Source: Acidobacteriota bacterium
GTDB taxonomy: Bacteria; Acidobacteriota; Terriglobia; UBA7540
DNA length: 64,000 bases
NCBI GenBank assembly: GCA_021817045.1
Contig: JAKAWG010000007.1
Coordinates: 1 to 64,000, forward strand
Direction of reading: 5' to 3'
Of the stretch, positions 1 to 7,980 are shown one piece after another. Under the pieces are notes generated by a model. That model was not told where the DNA came from, did no database searches, and saw nothing but the letters and a program-made list of their open reading frames with translations. Within the stretch, counting starts at the first letter, position 1. Each line of letters opens with the position of its first letter. A program made the position numbers and the translations under genes.

Positions 1-105
1 TTCGGGGCCTTGAGCCATCACGCTCGCCGGGCGCTCCGCCGGATGCGCCGGCGACCAACGCTGGTGATGGCATTCTGGCAACAAGCGGAACTCTTTCCAC
101 TGTAA

Positions 106-897
106 CTATATTATGCGAAGGTCAATAGGTGAGTATGGAGGATAGAATAAGCCCACGATAATCCAAACGTGGGGATGCCCGTGGAGCGTTCCGACGTAGA
201 AATGGGTATCGTACTTGTTGATCATCTCGGATTCGTAGCGTTCACGGAATTTCTCTTCCCATTTGTCCCCATAGTCTGTTCTCCACTTTCGCCATGACTG
301 GCTCATCTCCCAGTCTGTACAAATGAGCGTATGGCCAGGGCAGTCCTTGTGATTGCACCTGAATTTATATTGAAATTTGAAGGGTATCTTCTGTAACTCT
401 GCCTCTGGGTTCTTAATAAATAAATGGCGCTGCCGCAAGATGGCGAGCTGGGCTGACGTCCAATTCGGGTCTGTTTCCGAAATGACAAGCCTTTCAATTT
501 TCTTAGGCTTAAAAATTCCCAGCGTCGGATACCCCTGTGCATCACGCTTTCGGATCAGGCAATCCAGGCAGTGCGCACGCAGCGGGAAGATTACGTCCTT
601 GCGCTTTTGCCAATCCCCACGCGGTGGCAACGACCGAAGTATTTTTATGCCGTCTTGCTTGAGTCTGTAGCTCTCTGGGCGAGGGTCACGAGCCTTGGTT
701 ACAGTTAGTTCTACCCACTGGTATTTTCGGAAACGCTGACCAGTGCCGAGTAGCCTCCAGGGAACCGGGAATAAGCGAAGCCATTCGCCTTTATCCGTGA
801 TCGCAGCCGTGCATGAAACCTCAACGCCGGTTTTGGCCGGTGTCGGGTAGGTTCGCACTACGATGAGCGCTTTTTTAACTTCTTCTTGGGCGAGCAC
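106..897 (-). CDS. Conserved hypothetical protein, last gene of DUF488 island
   Basis: 263 residues from a GTG start lying three bases after the stop of the DUF488 gene, so translation is probably coupled. I cannot assign a function. The N-terminal half (about 10-90) looks like a small beta-rich domain (ALIVVRTYPTP, GEWLRLFPVPWR). The C-terminal half has a Cys/His cluster (CNHKDCPGH, about residue 181) followed by DWE and a Trp-rich helix, which suggests a metal site. There is no signal peptide or membrane segment, so it should be cytosolic. Base composition is visibly AT-richer than the genes further right. It forms one minus-strand unit with the next two genes. Confidence 0.7.
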   Translation of the reverse strand: MLAQEEVKKALIVVRTYPTPAKTGVEVSCTAAITDKGEWLRLFPVPWRLLGTGQRFRKYQWVELTVTKARDPRPESYRLKQDGIKILRSLPPRGDWQKRKDVIFPLRAHCLDCLIRKRDAQGYPTLGIFKPKKIERLVISETDPNWTSAQLAILRQRHLFIKNPEAELQKIPFKFQYKFRCNHKDCPGHTLICTDWEMSQSWRKWRTDYGDKWEEKFRERYESEMINKYDTHFYVGTLHGHPHVWIIVGLFYPPYSPIDLRII

Positions 898-900
898 GGC

Positions 901-1431
901 TCATATGTCATACCCCATCATGCCCATCTTTTCCAGTGCCAGCGTCAAGCGATGACGGTGACATTCGTGAGGGTCTATCTCCGTACACATTAGGGCGATT
1001 GGATAGTCAAATCCGTTTAAGAAGTAATGAAGATTCCCACCAAGGAATGATTCCAATACGGTATCGTACCACTCCCAAATTACCTCGCGTGTGCCGGTTT
1101 CTATAGCCTTTGCCCTAATATCGCGTGGCACTCCGAGTTCTGGGAGATGGATGTAAATGATTCCGTGCCCTGAAAGAATCTGATCCAAGTTATTCTTGCT
1201 AAGTTCCGGGCGGTACATGCTCACCGGATTACACCTGATGTCTACAAGGGTTTGGACGTCGTGCGCCTTAAGTTCCTGAATAATGGTTTCCAACTTTCTT
1301 CCCGTGTATCCGAGGGTAAAAAAATCAGCTTCCCTTTCCGAGCGCGTTGAGTTCCATATTTCTCGGCCTTCTTCTTGTTGCTTCGCTGGGGCGGTCGGTA
1401 GGGTGAGCCGATTAGTCTGCGGCATGAGCAT
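901..1431 (-). CDS. DUF488 family protein
   Basis: 176 residues; ATG at 1431, with an alternative in-frame ATG at 1425. The family core starts near residue 37 (FFTLGYTGRKLETIIQEL) and runs through VDIRCNPVSMYRPELSK and the C-terminal ALMCTEIDPHECHRHR. The latter is the conserved Cys/His motif of DUF488 proteins, a small cytosolic family whose biochemical role is not settled. The first 35 residues are not part of the domain. It sits 13 bases after the zinc-ribbon gene and 3 bases before the 263-residue gene. Confidence 0.82.
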   Translation of the reverse strand: MLMPQTNRLTLPTAPAKQQEEGREIWNSTRSEREADFFTLGYTGRKLETIIQELKAHDVQTLVDIRCNPVSMYRPELSKNNLDQILSGHGIIYIHLPELGVPRDIRAKAIETGTREVIWEWYDTVLESFLGGNLHYFLNGFDYPIALMCTEIDPHECHRHRLTLALEKMGMMGYDI

Positions 1432-1444
1432 ATTTTATATCACA

Positions 1445-1789
1445 CTACCGAAGCGTCCACCTTATAATTCCATGCTTATCTTTCTCTCTTTTCAGTCCGA
1501 TCTCGCCTTCCATCCTACGTACCCACTGGTTATTCGGGAATTTTTCTGGAAGCTTCGTAACGGTGCGAATCTCTGTCCATGTGAGCATCCCACGCTCGTC
1601 GAGCGTTTTTTTAATTTTGTCTCGGAAATCCTCATAGGTGAGCATGGACGTCGTCCTGCGTGGCCTGTCCCAATACGGACTCTTGCACTTTGGGCACGCT
1701 ACCGGCTGGCGGTCTCCGTTTTTTGGGACCCATTCATGCCCGCAGCGTGAGCAGCGGTAGCCCATCACTGTTATTGGCACTTTCGGCAT
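1445..1789 (-). CDS. Zinc-ribbon / winged-helix-like small protein
   Basis: 114 residues; the ATG is preceded by AGGAGG at good spacing. Residues 12-36 form a zinc ribbon (CSRCGHEW ... CPKCKSPYWDRP). Residues 50-114 (DFRDKIKKTLDERGMLTWTEI, then basic WVRRMEGEIGLKRE) look like a winged helix, fitting a small DNA-binding regulator. It is first in the three-gene minus-strand unit, and an inverted repeat lies directly upstream at 1831-1883, so autoregulation is plausible. That role is inference. Confidence 0.65.
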   Translation of the reverse strand: MPKVPITVMGYRCSRCGHEWVPKNGDRQPVACPKCKSPYWDRPRRTTSMLTYEDFRDKIKKTLDERGMLTWTEIRTVTKLPEKFPNNQWVRRMEGEIGLKREKDKHGIIRWTLR

Positions 1790-1830
1790 ATATGCCTCCT
1801 CTACTTACCCTGTAAAAGGATACCCTGTAT

Positions 1831-1883
1831 AGAATACCTTTGTAAACCAAATATGTTAATAATTACTCTTTATAAGGTATTCT
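1831..1883. promoter_or_regulatory. Inverted repeat in AT-rich upstream region
   Basis: AGAATACCTTTGTAAA at 1831-1846 and TTTATAAGGTATTCT at 1869-1883 are imperfect inverted copies flanking an AT-rich centre, upstream of the zinc-ribbon gene and of the transposase remnant. A further half-like site (AAAAGGATACCCTG) lies at about 1814. It could be an operator for the island or an insertion-element end. Confidence 0.4.
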
Positions 1884-1916
1884 GTCATGATAATATATTT
1901 CAAGAGGAGTGTGGAT

Positions 1917-2339
1917 ATGAAGAGACTGATCCGCGAAAAGCAAACTCAAATTGTTTTGGCGCTGATTGAAGGAAACTCCCTCCGCGCCACTTCACGGATG
2001 TTTGGTGTATCTAAAGACACGGTGATGAAGCTCCAAGTTGAAGCCGGATACGCCAGCGCCGATTATCAGGATAAGAATATTCGTGGCCTCAATTCGAGGC
2101 GCGTCCAGTGTGACGAGGTTTGGTCTTTCTGCTACGCCAAGCAAAAGAACGTCCCGGATGAAAAGCAAGGGAAATTCGGGTACGGCGATGTCTGGACCTG
2201 GACCGCCATCGACGCTGACAGCAAATTGATTGTTTCATTCACTGGGGGAACAGAGACGCGGCTTCGGCGAGAGGATGGTGTCCGGGAGATCGTTGGAGGT
2301 GAGCGGCGGTTCGATTCATTTTACGCCACCATCTCCTGA
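1917..2339 (+). pseudogene. IS1-like transposase, 3' truncated
   Basis: Starts at an ATG preceded by GAGGAG. It shows an N-terminal helix-turn-helix (ATSRMFGVSKDTV) and the first part of an IS1/InsB-type DDE domain (QCDEVWSFCYAKQK, GYGDVWTWTAIDADSKLIVSF). Homology fades after about residue 125 of the open frame; the rest of the catalytic domain, including the distal acidic residues, is missing. The break lies against a second, oppositely oriented transposase remnant, so this is probably dead. Confidence 0.75.
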
Positions 2340-2689
2340 GGGGTGACGATCTTTCTTTGTAAAGCCGCTTCCAGCATCCAGAGGTCCCGGTAACCCATAA
2401 TCTTCCGAAAATTCTTCTCGGTCATGAGCAGCGCTGAGGCGGCCCAGCGCAGCACCATCGTTCCATCGCGCCAGCGGCAGACGCGCCGCGTCCGCAATCG
2501 CACGCCGCTGTGCGGACTCTCGATCACGTTCGTCGAGACCAGGCAACGCGAGAGGGCAGGTGATAAACCAAGGCGGTTGACCGTAAACCGTTCCGTCAAG
2601 CCTTCGCGCAAGCTCGCCGCCGCGCTCAGAATATATGTGACCGACCGCGAGCGGGTCTTCGCGGTCCGCAACGGTGACGAAGTGGCCAA
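2321..2689 (-). pseudogene. IS256/mutator-type transposase, C-terminal remnant
   Basis: About 110 residues match the C-terminal end of mutator-type transposases: STNVIES, RTRRVCRWRDGTMVLRWAASALL, then EKNFRKIMGYRDL. The DDE catalytic part is absent, and no continuation could be followed upstream in any minus-strand frame. It overlaps the broken end of the IS1-like remnant, so one element probably inserted into the other before both decayed. Confidence 0.7.
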
Positions 2690-2886
2690 GCGTTATCGGG
2701 TGGTTCGCATCGAGCCAGCGGGGCTGAAATTCCAAGACGAAGTTTTGAAGCGAACAGCCGAACTCGCGTTCCCCAAATAACTATCATCCACCGCGCTACC
2801 TTACTCGGTGGGTGGATGCCCTTCAAATAAACCGGGTAGCGCGTCAGGTTCGCTCCCTGAGGTCTGCGGCTCTTAGAGAAAAAACT

Positions 2887-2909
2887 GTCTCGTCTGTCTC
2901 AACGGTCTC
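2887..2909. repeat. 9-bp-period GTCTC array, copy A
   Basis: GTCTC occurs at 2887, 2896 and 2905, exactly 9 bases apart, with a weaker GTCTG at 2916. About 40 bases further on comes TGCGGAGCATATACAGAGCGG (2939-2959). A second copy of the same arrangement is at 5938-6022 beside the phage block. Function unknown. Confidence 0.6.
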
Positions 2910-2991
2910 ATCGCAGTCTGATAGAATCTGGACTATGATGCGGAGCATATACAGAGCGGCGCAAATAGTTGCGCATAAGTGGTTGGCGACG

Positions 2992-3245
2992 TATCAGGGT
3001 ACGGCTTCAGCCGTGCCGTTCGCCGAGGCTGATTGACGCGGCTTTAGCCGCTCCTCAGGAGTTAAAGAGTCTGTGTGGCAACTGCAGTTGTAGCGGCGGT
3101 CTATGATTGCCGGTCTTTATTCTTCAATAGATTCGGCGCTCATAGAGCGCCGCTACAGCAGAAAAACCGAAGTTGTCTCACAGACTCTAAAGCCCTACGA
3201 ATCCAAGCGTTCAATTACGGCACGGCTGAAGCCGTGCCCTGATAC
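2992..3245. repeat. Nested inverted repeats (about 250 bp)
   Basis: Three arm pairs are nested. Outer arms at 2992-3020 and 3213-3245 share ACGGCTTCAGCCGTGCCGT, which is itself palindromic. Middle arms are TTAAAGAGTCTGTG at 3062-3075 and its complement at 3179-3190. Inner arms at about 3088-3112 and 3134-3158 are related to TAGCGGCGGTCTATGA and CATAGAGCGCCGCTACA. The inner type recurs at 16555-16646 and, diverged, near 37200, so it is a dispersed host repeat family. Confidence 0.7.
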
Positions 3246-3457
3246 ACTACGCGCAGTAACTTCGGTCGCTCCGTATAGACAAGGTGAAGAGAAGGAGGGG
3301 CGCGAAGCAAAAAGCCTCAGAACGAAGCTTAGCAACCCTTTAGAATCAACAACACTAGAATTCGCTCATCAATCACCGGCTGGACAGACCGGTCTGCGGA
3401 AGAACGACGATGAGTCCAAGCACTGAACTCCACGCGCGACCTGCTGGTAATCGAGAG

Positions 3458-4168
3458 TCAGGCGGGCGATAGCACGCGGAAGCGGTAGCCGGTCCAGGGC
3501 TCGGTGAGCAGATAGACCGGCTTGGCGGGGTTAGGCTCGATCTTCTTTCGTAGCTGGTTGACAAACACGCGCAGGTACTCGAGTTCTTCGCCATAGTCCG
3601 TTCCCCATACCGCCTGCAGAAGCTCGCGGTGCGGAACGCTGCGGTTGGCATGGGTGGCGAGGTAGCGGAGCAATTGAAACTCCTTGGGCGTCAGGCGCGA
3701 TTCGCGCCCACGCACTGTCACCTGGCGTGACTCAAAGTCAATTTCGACGTTTCCGTCCAGGCGGATGCGTTGTGGCGCGCCGTCGGAGGCGGCCGGCACC
3801 CGGCGCAGCGCGGCACGAATGCGGGCCAGCAGCTCCGTTACGCTGAAGGGTTTGGTCACATAATCGTCGGCGCCGGCATCGAGCGATTCAACTTTGTCTT
3901 TCTCCGAATTGCGGACGGTCAGCATGATGACGGCCGGATCGAAGCCGTCGTGAAGGCTCCGGATTGCGCGGCAGGTTTCAAGTCCCCCCATGCCCGGCAT
4001 ATTCACGTCGAGCAGAACGAGGTCACAGGTCCCGTTCCGCAACATTTCGAGCGCTTCCTCCCCGGCGCGCGCGTCCGCCACCTCGTAGCCGCGAGCTACG
4101 AGTGTGGCATGCATCACCCGCCGGATTTGCGGGTCGTCATCCACCACTAAGATCCGACCTGCGCTCAC
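3458..4168 (-). CDS. OmpR-family response regulator, KdpE-like
   Basis: 236 residues. The receiver domain (about 1-118) has the acidic pocket VVDDD, the phospho-acceptor Asp in LLDVNMPGMGG and the Lys in YVTKPFS. A C-terminal winged helix of the Trans_reg_C type follows (about 130-230: TPKEFQLLRYLATHANRSV, then VNQLRKKIEP). The order and sequence style fit KdpE. It overlaps the upstream kinase gene by four bases (ATGA). No kdpFABC potassium-pump genes lie in the window, so the regulated target is open. Confidence 0.85.
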   Translation of the reverse strand: MSAGRILVVDDDPQIRRVMHATLVARGYEVADARAGEEALEMLRNGTCDLVLLDVNMPGMGGLETCRAIRSLHDGFDPAVIMLTVRNSEKDKVESLDAGADDYVTKPFSVTELLARIRAALRRVPAASDGAPQRIRLDGNVEIDFESRQVTVRGRESRLTPKEFQLLRYLATHANRSVPHRELLQAVWGTDYGEELEYLRVFVNQLRKKIEPNPAKPVYLLTEPWTGYRFRVLSPA

Positions 4169-5724
4169 GCGATTTTCTCCTCCGGCGCCAGGGGGAGAGT
4201 GAGCAGAAATTCCGAACCTCCGCCCACCGCGCTCTTCACGGTAATCGTTCCGCGGTGCGCCGCAAGAATCTCGCGGACGATGGCAAGCCCCATGCCAGTC
4301 CCGGGCACACGGCGCCGGTCTCCGGGACGGCGATAGAACCTTTCAAAAATCTTCTCCTGTTCCTTTTCCGGAATGCCCGGCCCGTGGTCCGAGACTCGGA
4401 TCAGCACACCTTCGGGCGCCGCTTGCGACTCGATGATGAGGGGGCTTGCAGGCGGCGAATATTTCAACGCGTTATCGACGAGCTGAGTGATCGCCAACTG
4501 AATCAGGTCCGCGTCCGCATAAACCAGCGGTACATCGGCAGCGGCCTGCACGAGGATAGATCGTCCCTCGGTCAGCGGTTTCATTTGCGCGAGTGCGGAA
4601 GAGATTAACGAGGCGGCTGAGTGAAGCTCCCGGTTCAGCCGCAACTCTCCGCTTTCGATTCTCGCCATCTGGAGAGCTTCCGTCACCAGCCTGGCCAGCC
4701 GGTCGGCACCTTCGTCGGCGATGGAAATAAGCTCGCGGCGCTCGGCCGATTCCGGCGCGGTTTCCGATAGCAGTGCCGTGGTCGCAGCCTTGATGGAGGT
4801 CAGCGGCGTCTTGAATTGGTGGGCAATTGCGTCCATCAAGGTTGATTTCAGCTCCTCGCTCTGCCGGGAAGCTTCAGCACGACTCGCAGCTTCCTGGGCA
4901 CGGGCCTTCTCGAGTCCGATCGCCACCAAATTGCACAGTGACTGAAAAGCCGTCTCGGACAGGGAAACATCACGGATCGCCAAGCTGCCAATCGGCTCGC
5001 TCCCGAGACGGATCGGCACCACTACGATCCGTCTTTGTGCGTCCTGCAGGGAAGTTCCTTGCGTGGCAACTTCACGCAGCTTGTCCTCGGCGTCGGGCAA
5101 GTCTTCCGATCCGGCCTGGTGAATTTCACCGCTCTGGCGCTCGTAGAGCGCGACGGCGGGAAGGGCGAAGGTTTGCGCGATGCGGCGAGCAATCTGCCTG
5201 GCCGCCGACTCACGCGAGTCTGTCAAAAGGATGGCACGGCTCAAGGCGTAAAGCCGCTCCATTTCCCACCGTCGGTCCACCGCGTCGCGCGTGCGCTGCT
5301 TGGCGAGGTTTGAGAGCTCGCTCACCGTGACGGCGGTAACGAGGAACATGGTGAGCGCCACCCAGTTACGGGAATCAGCAATCGTGAATGTACTGACGGG
5401 GGGAATGAAAAAGTAGTTGAAGCATAGCGTCGCCGCGGCTGAGGCAAGAATTCCTTCCCAGAGTCCCCATGCCGACGCGAGCACCAGAACCTCTACGAGA
5501 TAGACGAATCCAACCGTCGTAGCGTTTGACGCAATCAAGCGGAGACACGCGAGCGTAACGACGAACGTCAGTCCGAGCACCAAGGAAACGCGCAGAGCCA
5601 CGATCCATACTGTCCTGCTCGCCGACGCGTCTTCCTTTGGTCGCACGCTGAAACAGTCCTGAGCCATAGTGAAACGATAGCGGAGTTTTTCCAGTTTTTC
5701 ATCCTCGCCATCGTTGGTCATCAT
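4165..5724 (-). CDS. Sensor histidine kinase, KdpD C-terminal type (no N-terminal sensor)
   Basis: 519 residues. After a short cytosolic start, about 45-145 holds a DUF4118 membrane domain as in KdpD (FVYLVEVLVLASAWGLWEG, CFNYFFIPP). A GAF-like region follows (about 170-280), then HisKA with the phospho-acceptor His in AHQFKTPLTSIKAA, and an ATPase domain with QLVDNALKYSP, DHGPGIP and GTGMGLAIV. The KdpD Usp-like N-terminal domain of full-length kinases (about 890 residues) is absent. It is co-translated with the response regulator. Confidence 0.85.
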   Translation of the reverse strand: MMTNDGEDEKLEKLRYRFTMAQDCFSVRPKEDASASRTVWIVALRVSLVLGLTFVVTLACLRLIASNATTVGFVYLVEVLVLASAWGLWEGILASAAATLCFNYFFIPPVSTFTIADSRNWVALTMFLVTAVTVSELSNLAKQRTRDAVDRRWEMERLYALSRAILLTDSRESAARQIARRIAQTFALPAVALYERQSGEIHQAGSEDLPDAEDKLREVATQGTSLQDAQRRIVVVPIRLGSEPIGSLAIRDVSLSETAFQSLCNLVAIGLEKARAQEAASRAEASRQSEELKSTLMDAIAHQFKTPLTSIKAATTALLSETAPESAERRELISIADEGADRLARLVTEALQMARIESGELRLNRELHSAASLISSALAQMKPLTEGRSILVQAAADVPLVYADADLIQLAITQLVDNALKYSPPASPLIIESQAAPEGVLIRVSDHGPGIPEKEQEKIFERFYRRPGDRRRVPGTGMGLAIVREILAAHRGTITVKSAVGGGSEFLLTLPLAPEEKIA

Positions 5725-5937
5725 CAGGCTTCACATGCTCGCATGGTAAGGATTTGGCCAGAAGTCGAGCGAAAGCCGGAACCTCAACTTTTCTGCGATG
5801 TCTCCGTCATCATCCGGCCCAGAGATGCTCGATGCTTCTATCCGCCTCATCTCTCCTCGTTTGAACAACTTTACTGCTTCGGACCTCGGTTCTGCCTGCC
5901 TTGGCCACGGGCAGCGGAGGCTTCACGAAAAAAAAGT

Positions 5938-5969
5938 GTCTCATTTGTCTCACGCGTCTCCACTGTCTC
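5938..5969. repeat. 9-bp-period GTCTC array, copy B, at edge of phage block
   Basis: GTCTC occurs at 5938, 5947, 5956 and 5965, a perfect 9-base period, directly upstream of the first phage gene. As in copy A, a TGCGGACATG...ACAGAGCGG block follows at 6003-6022, here inside the proposed 5' end of the lytic gene. An inverse TGAGACA lies near 6031. It may be a protein-binding array or a mobile-element end. Confidence 0.6.
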
Positions 5970-5993
5970 AATCGAGGCTGTTACTGTTGAGTC

Positions 5994-6770
5994 GTGAGTT
6001 ATTGCGGACATGATGAACAGAGCGGTGGCCGTTATGAGACAGTCGCGGCCGCTAAAGGCGATGCCGCGAAGCAGGAGTTGGTGGGCGAGCAGAACCCCGA
6101 TGCAGCCCTACTCGACCGCCGCCTCATGCAGCGCATCTACGGAAGCTTTCATTCTGTGATCGCGCAGGCGGTAGAGCGAAAGAATCTGCCAAGCTCGTTT
6201 CTTGCCGCGCTCACTGCTAACGAATCCAGCGGAAGGCCGGACGCGGCGTGCTACGAGCCTGCTGTATACGAACGATTGAAGTCGGTCGCAACCGGTCAAG
6301 CCACATCGTTCGGCAGCATTGACTGGCAAAGCCTACGCGCCGTCTTTCAGCAGAACCTTGAAGGTTGGGCTAGCGGGGCGCAGATGGGGCTTTCGGCGCT
6401 GGAACTTGACGACCAAATCAGAGGAGCTCTTAGCCAAATCGAGGAGCGGGATTTGCGCGGGCTCGCGACCTCCTGGGGCCTTACCCAGATCATGGGCTAC
6501 CACGTCGTGGGGCGGAAAGTCGGCGTGCACTCGCTACTCGACCCGGTGTTCCATTATCGCTTCGCGGTTGAGCTTCTCGGTGACTTCGCGGGCCGCTTCG
6601 AGCTGGACCTGGGCAAGGATTTCGATTCTCTTTTCCGGTGCTGGAACACCGGACATCCTGACGGGAGAACGTATGACCCGGATTACGTGCCACGGGGATT
6701 ACGAAGAATGCGCGTTTACGAGGATGTGGCCAGAGCTTCCAGTTCGGAGGAGCCTGCCCGCCCGAAGTAG
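5994..6770 (+). CDS. Lytic transglycosylase-like protein
   Basis: Up to 258 residues from GTG 5994. The SLT-like domain starts near residue 60 (LPSSFLAALTANESSGRP, whose Glu is the likely catalytic acid), continues through SWGLTQIMGYHVVGR and ends with RCWNTGHP. It probably opens peptidoglycan for release or tail entry. There is no signal peptide. The first about 20 codons coincide with the conserved tail of the GTCTC element, so the true start may lie further in; the first in-frame ATG is at codon 45. Confidence 0.72.
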   Translation: MSYCGHDEQSGGRYETVAAAKGDAAKQELVGEQNPDAALLDRRLMQRIYGSFHSVIAQAVERKNLPSSFLAALTANESSGRPDAACYEPAVYERLKSVATGQATSFGSIDWQSLRAVFQQNLEGWASGAQMGLSALELDDQIRGALSQIEERDLRGLATSWGLTQIMGYHVVGRKVGVHSLLDPVFHYRFAVELLGDFAGRFELDLGKDFDSLFRCWNTGHPDGRTYDPDYVPRGLRRMRVYEDVARASSSEEPARPK

Positions 6771-6958
6771 AGGAAGGCAGGCGAAAAGAACTTGGTCTTG
6801 CGTTGCTCTGCGAGGGGAGCACGCAAAGGTCGGGCCGGCAGCCCCTTGTGAGTGCGGGTGCTTATAAGGTGGTTGTCCGGCCTGATGTTTAACTTCAACT
6901 CACGCGCGAGAGAAGGAAACACCGCGCCGGTGAAACCCATGATGCGAGGAATGCGAGT
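6771..6958. other. Intergenic hairpin region between lytic and packaging genes
   Basis: No gene seen. A hairpin at 6798-6826 pairs TTGCG/CGCAA and TGCTC/GAGCA with a one-base bulge. There is no U-tract, so it is not a classical terminator. Confidence 0.4.
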
Positions 6959-7273
6959 ATGACGACGTCGCTTCGGCACAAAGAGATCATTCGAGGAAAG
7001 ATCCTCTACTATCTCGGCCTGATCTATCCTCAGTCTGCAACCCTGCCTTTGTTGCAGGGAGAACTGGACTTTTTCGGCTATCCGATTCCGGTTGAAGAAC
7101 TGAACTTTCACCTTGCCTATCTTGCCGAGAAGGGCTTGGTTTCGGTCGAAGGCGTCCGAGGCCCCAACACCCGCCGCAATGTCTCGCTCGTGAAGATTAC
7201 GGCGAAAGGAATCGATTATCGTGACGGGCGCCTACCCGTTGATGAAGGCATCTATATGGAGCCGACAAACTAA
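6959..7273 (+). CDS. Mu-like phage winged-helix protein (gp26-type position)
   Basis: 104 residues: basic N-terminus, HKEIIRGKILYYLGLIYPQSA, then a helix-loop-helix (NFHLAYLAEKGLVSVEG) and a short beta wing ending in ITAKGIDYRDG. Small proteins of this kind precede the small terminase in many Mu-like phages. The stop overlaps the next start (TAATG), so it is coupled to the terminase genes. The DNA-binding role is inferred from fold and position. Confidence 0.65.
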   Translation: MTTSLRHKEIIRGKILYYLGLIYPQSATLPLLQGELDFFGYPIPVEELNFHLAYLAEKGLVSVEGVRGPNTRRNVSLVKITAKGIDYRDGRLPVDEGIYMEPTN

Positions 7274-7980
7274 TGGCAAAGCGTCAACGCCCTGAACAAC
7301 CGGGCGCTAAGCAGAAAGGGCCTTCCTCAAAAGCGGCGAAGGCGCCGCGCAAGAAAGAGAAGATCATTAAGAGCGTGGCCAACTTAAGCCTCGAGGCTCA
7401 GAAGCTTCTTCGCGACACCTTGATCGAAGGCGATACGTTCGAGGACGCAGCAGAGACCGTCGGGGCGTTTGGGGGCAGAAAAATCACAGTGCGTGCGGTC
7501 GAGCAATACTTTCGGGCGAACCTCGACGTCCAGCAGAGCCGCATCCGCCACCAGCTCCAAACGGCGCGCGCGCTGAAACAGGCGATCAAGGAAAATCCGG
7601 GCTCCTCGGAGGCCGAGCTTGCCGATGCGGTAATCATCACCGGACTCATGGGTGTTAGAAGGCGAGACCAGGCGGCGCGCACCATGGAACACGCCTTTCG
7701 ATACAAAGACCAGATCCAGAACCTGCGCCTCAAGCTGGAACGTGCCACGCTCAGCGCAAAAAAAGCTGAGGTGGAGAAGAAGATGTACTTTCAGCGCTTA
7801 AAGAACGAGACGACGAAACACGAGCTTATGAAGATGAAACTCCATGAACTCATCGAAGAAGCAAACCATGAGGGTGAGGATCAGGGCCTGAGACCGGAAG
7901 TGATGGATAGAATCCGGGAAATCTACGGTATCGCTTCAGAAGCTGCACCCACCACCCGGGCGGAGGCGGTCGAAGAATGA
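7273..7980 (+). CDS. Small terminase subunit-like protein (Mu gp27 / DUF3486 type)
   Basis: 235 residues. A Lys/Pro-rich start (1-45) precedes a helical DNA-recognition region (SLEAQKLLRDTLIEGDTFEDA, ITVRAVEQYF). Next comes a long coiled coil (about 130-195, RLKLERATLSAKKAEVEKK) for oligomerisation, then an acidic tail. In Mu-like phages this protein selects DNA for packaging and stimulates the large subunit. It overlaps the large terminase gene by four bases. Confidence 0.72.
   Translation: MAKRQRPEQPGAKQKGPSSKAAKAPRKKEKIIKSVANLSLEAQKLLRDTLIEGDTFEDAAETVGAFGGRKITVRAVEQYFRANLDVQQSRIRHQLQTARALKQAIKENPGSSEAELADAVIITGLMGVRRRDQAARTMEHAFRYKDQIQNLRLKLERATLSAKKAEVEKKMYFQRLKNETTKHELMKMKLHELIEEANHEGEDQGLRPEVMDRIREIYGIASEAAPTTRAEAVEE

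Larger units (their letters stand above)
2690..3457. other. Gene-free repeat-rich region
   Basis: No convincing gene. The plus-strand frames here (for example 2812-3036 and 3103-3426) consist of translated palindromes and match nothing I recognise. The stretch holds a GTCTCA array at 2887-2909 and nested inverted repeats at 2992-3245, annotated separately. It ends at the stop of the response regulator. Confidence 0.6.

Noticed and set aside
2812-3426. Plus-strand open frames of 74 and 107 codons
   Set aside because: They translate palindromic repeats, lack SD sites and show no recognisable protein pattern.
3964-5330. Long plus-strand open frames opposite the two-component genes
   Set aside because: Antisense shadows caused by high GC; the minus-strand proteins have full domain motifs.
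5725-5993. Phage attachment site at the left edge
   Set aside because: No matching direct repeat was found at the right edge near 27260-27330.
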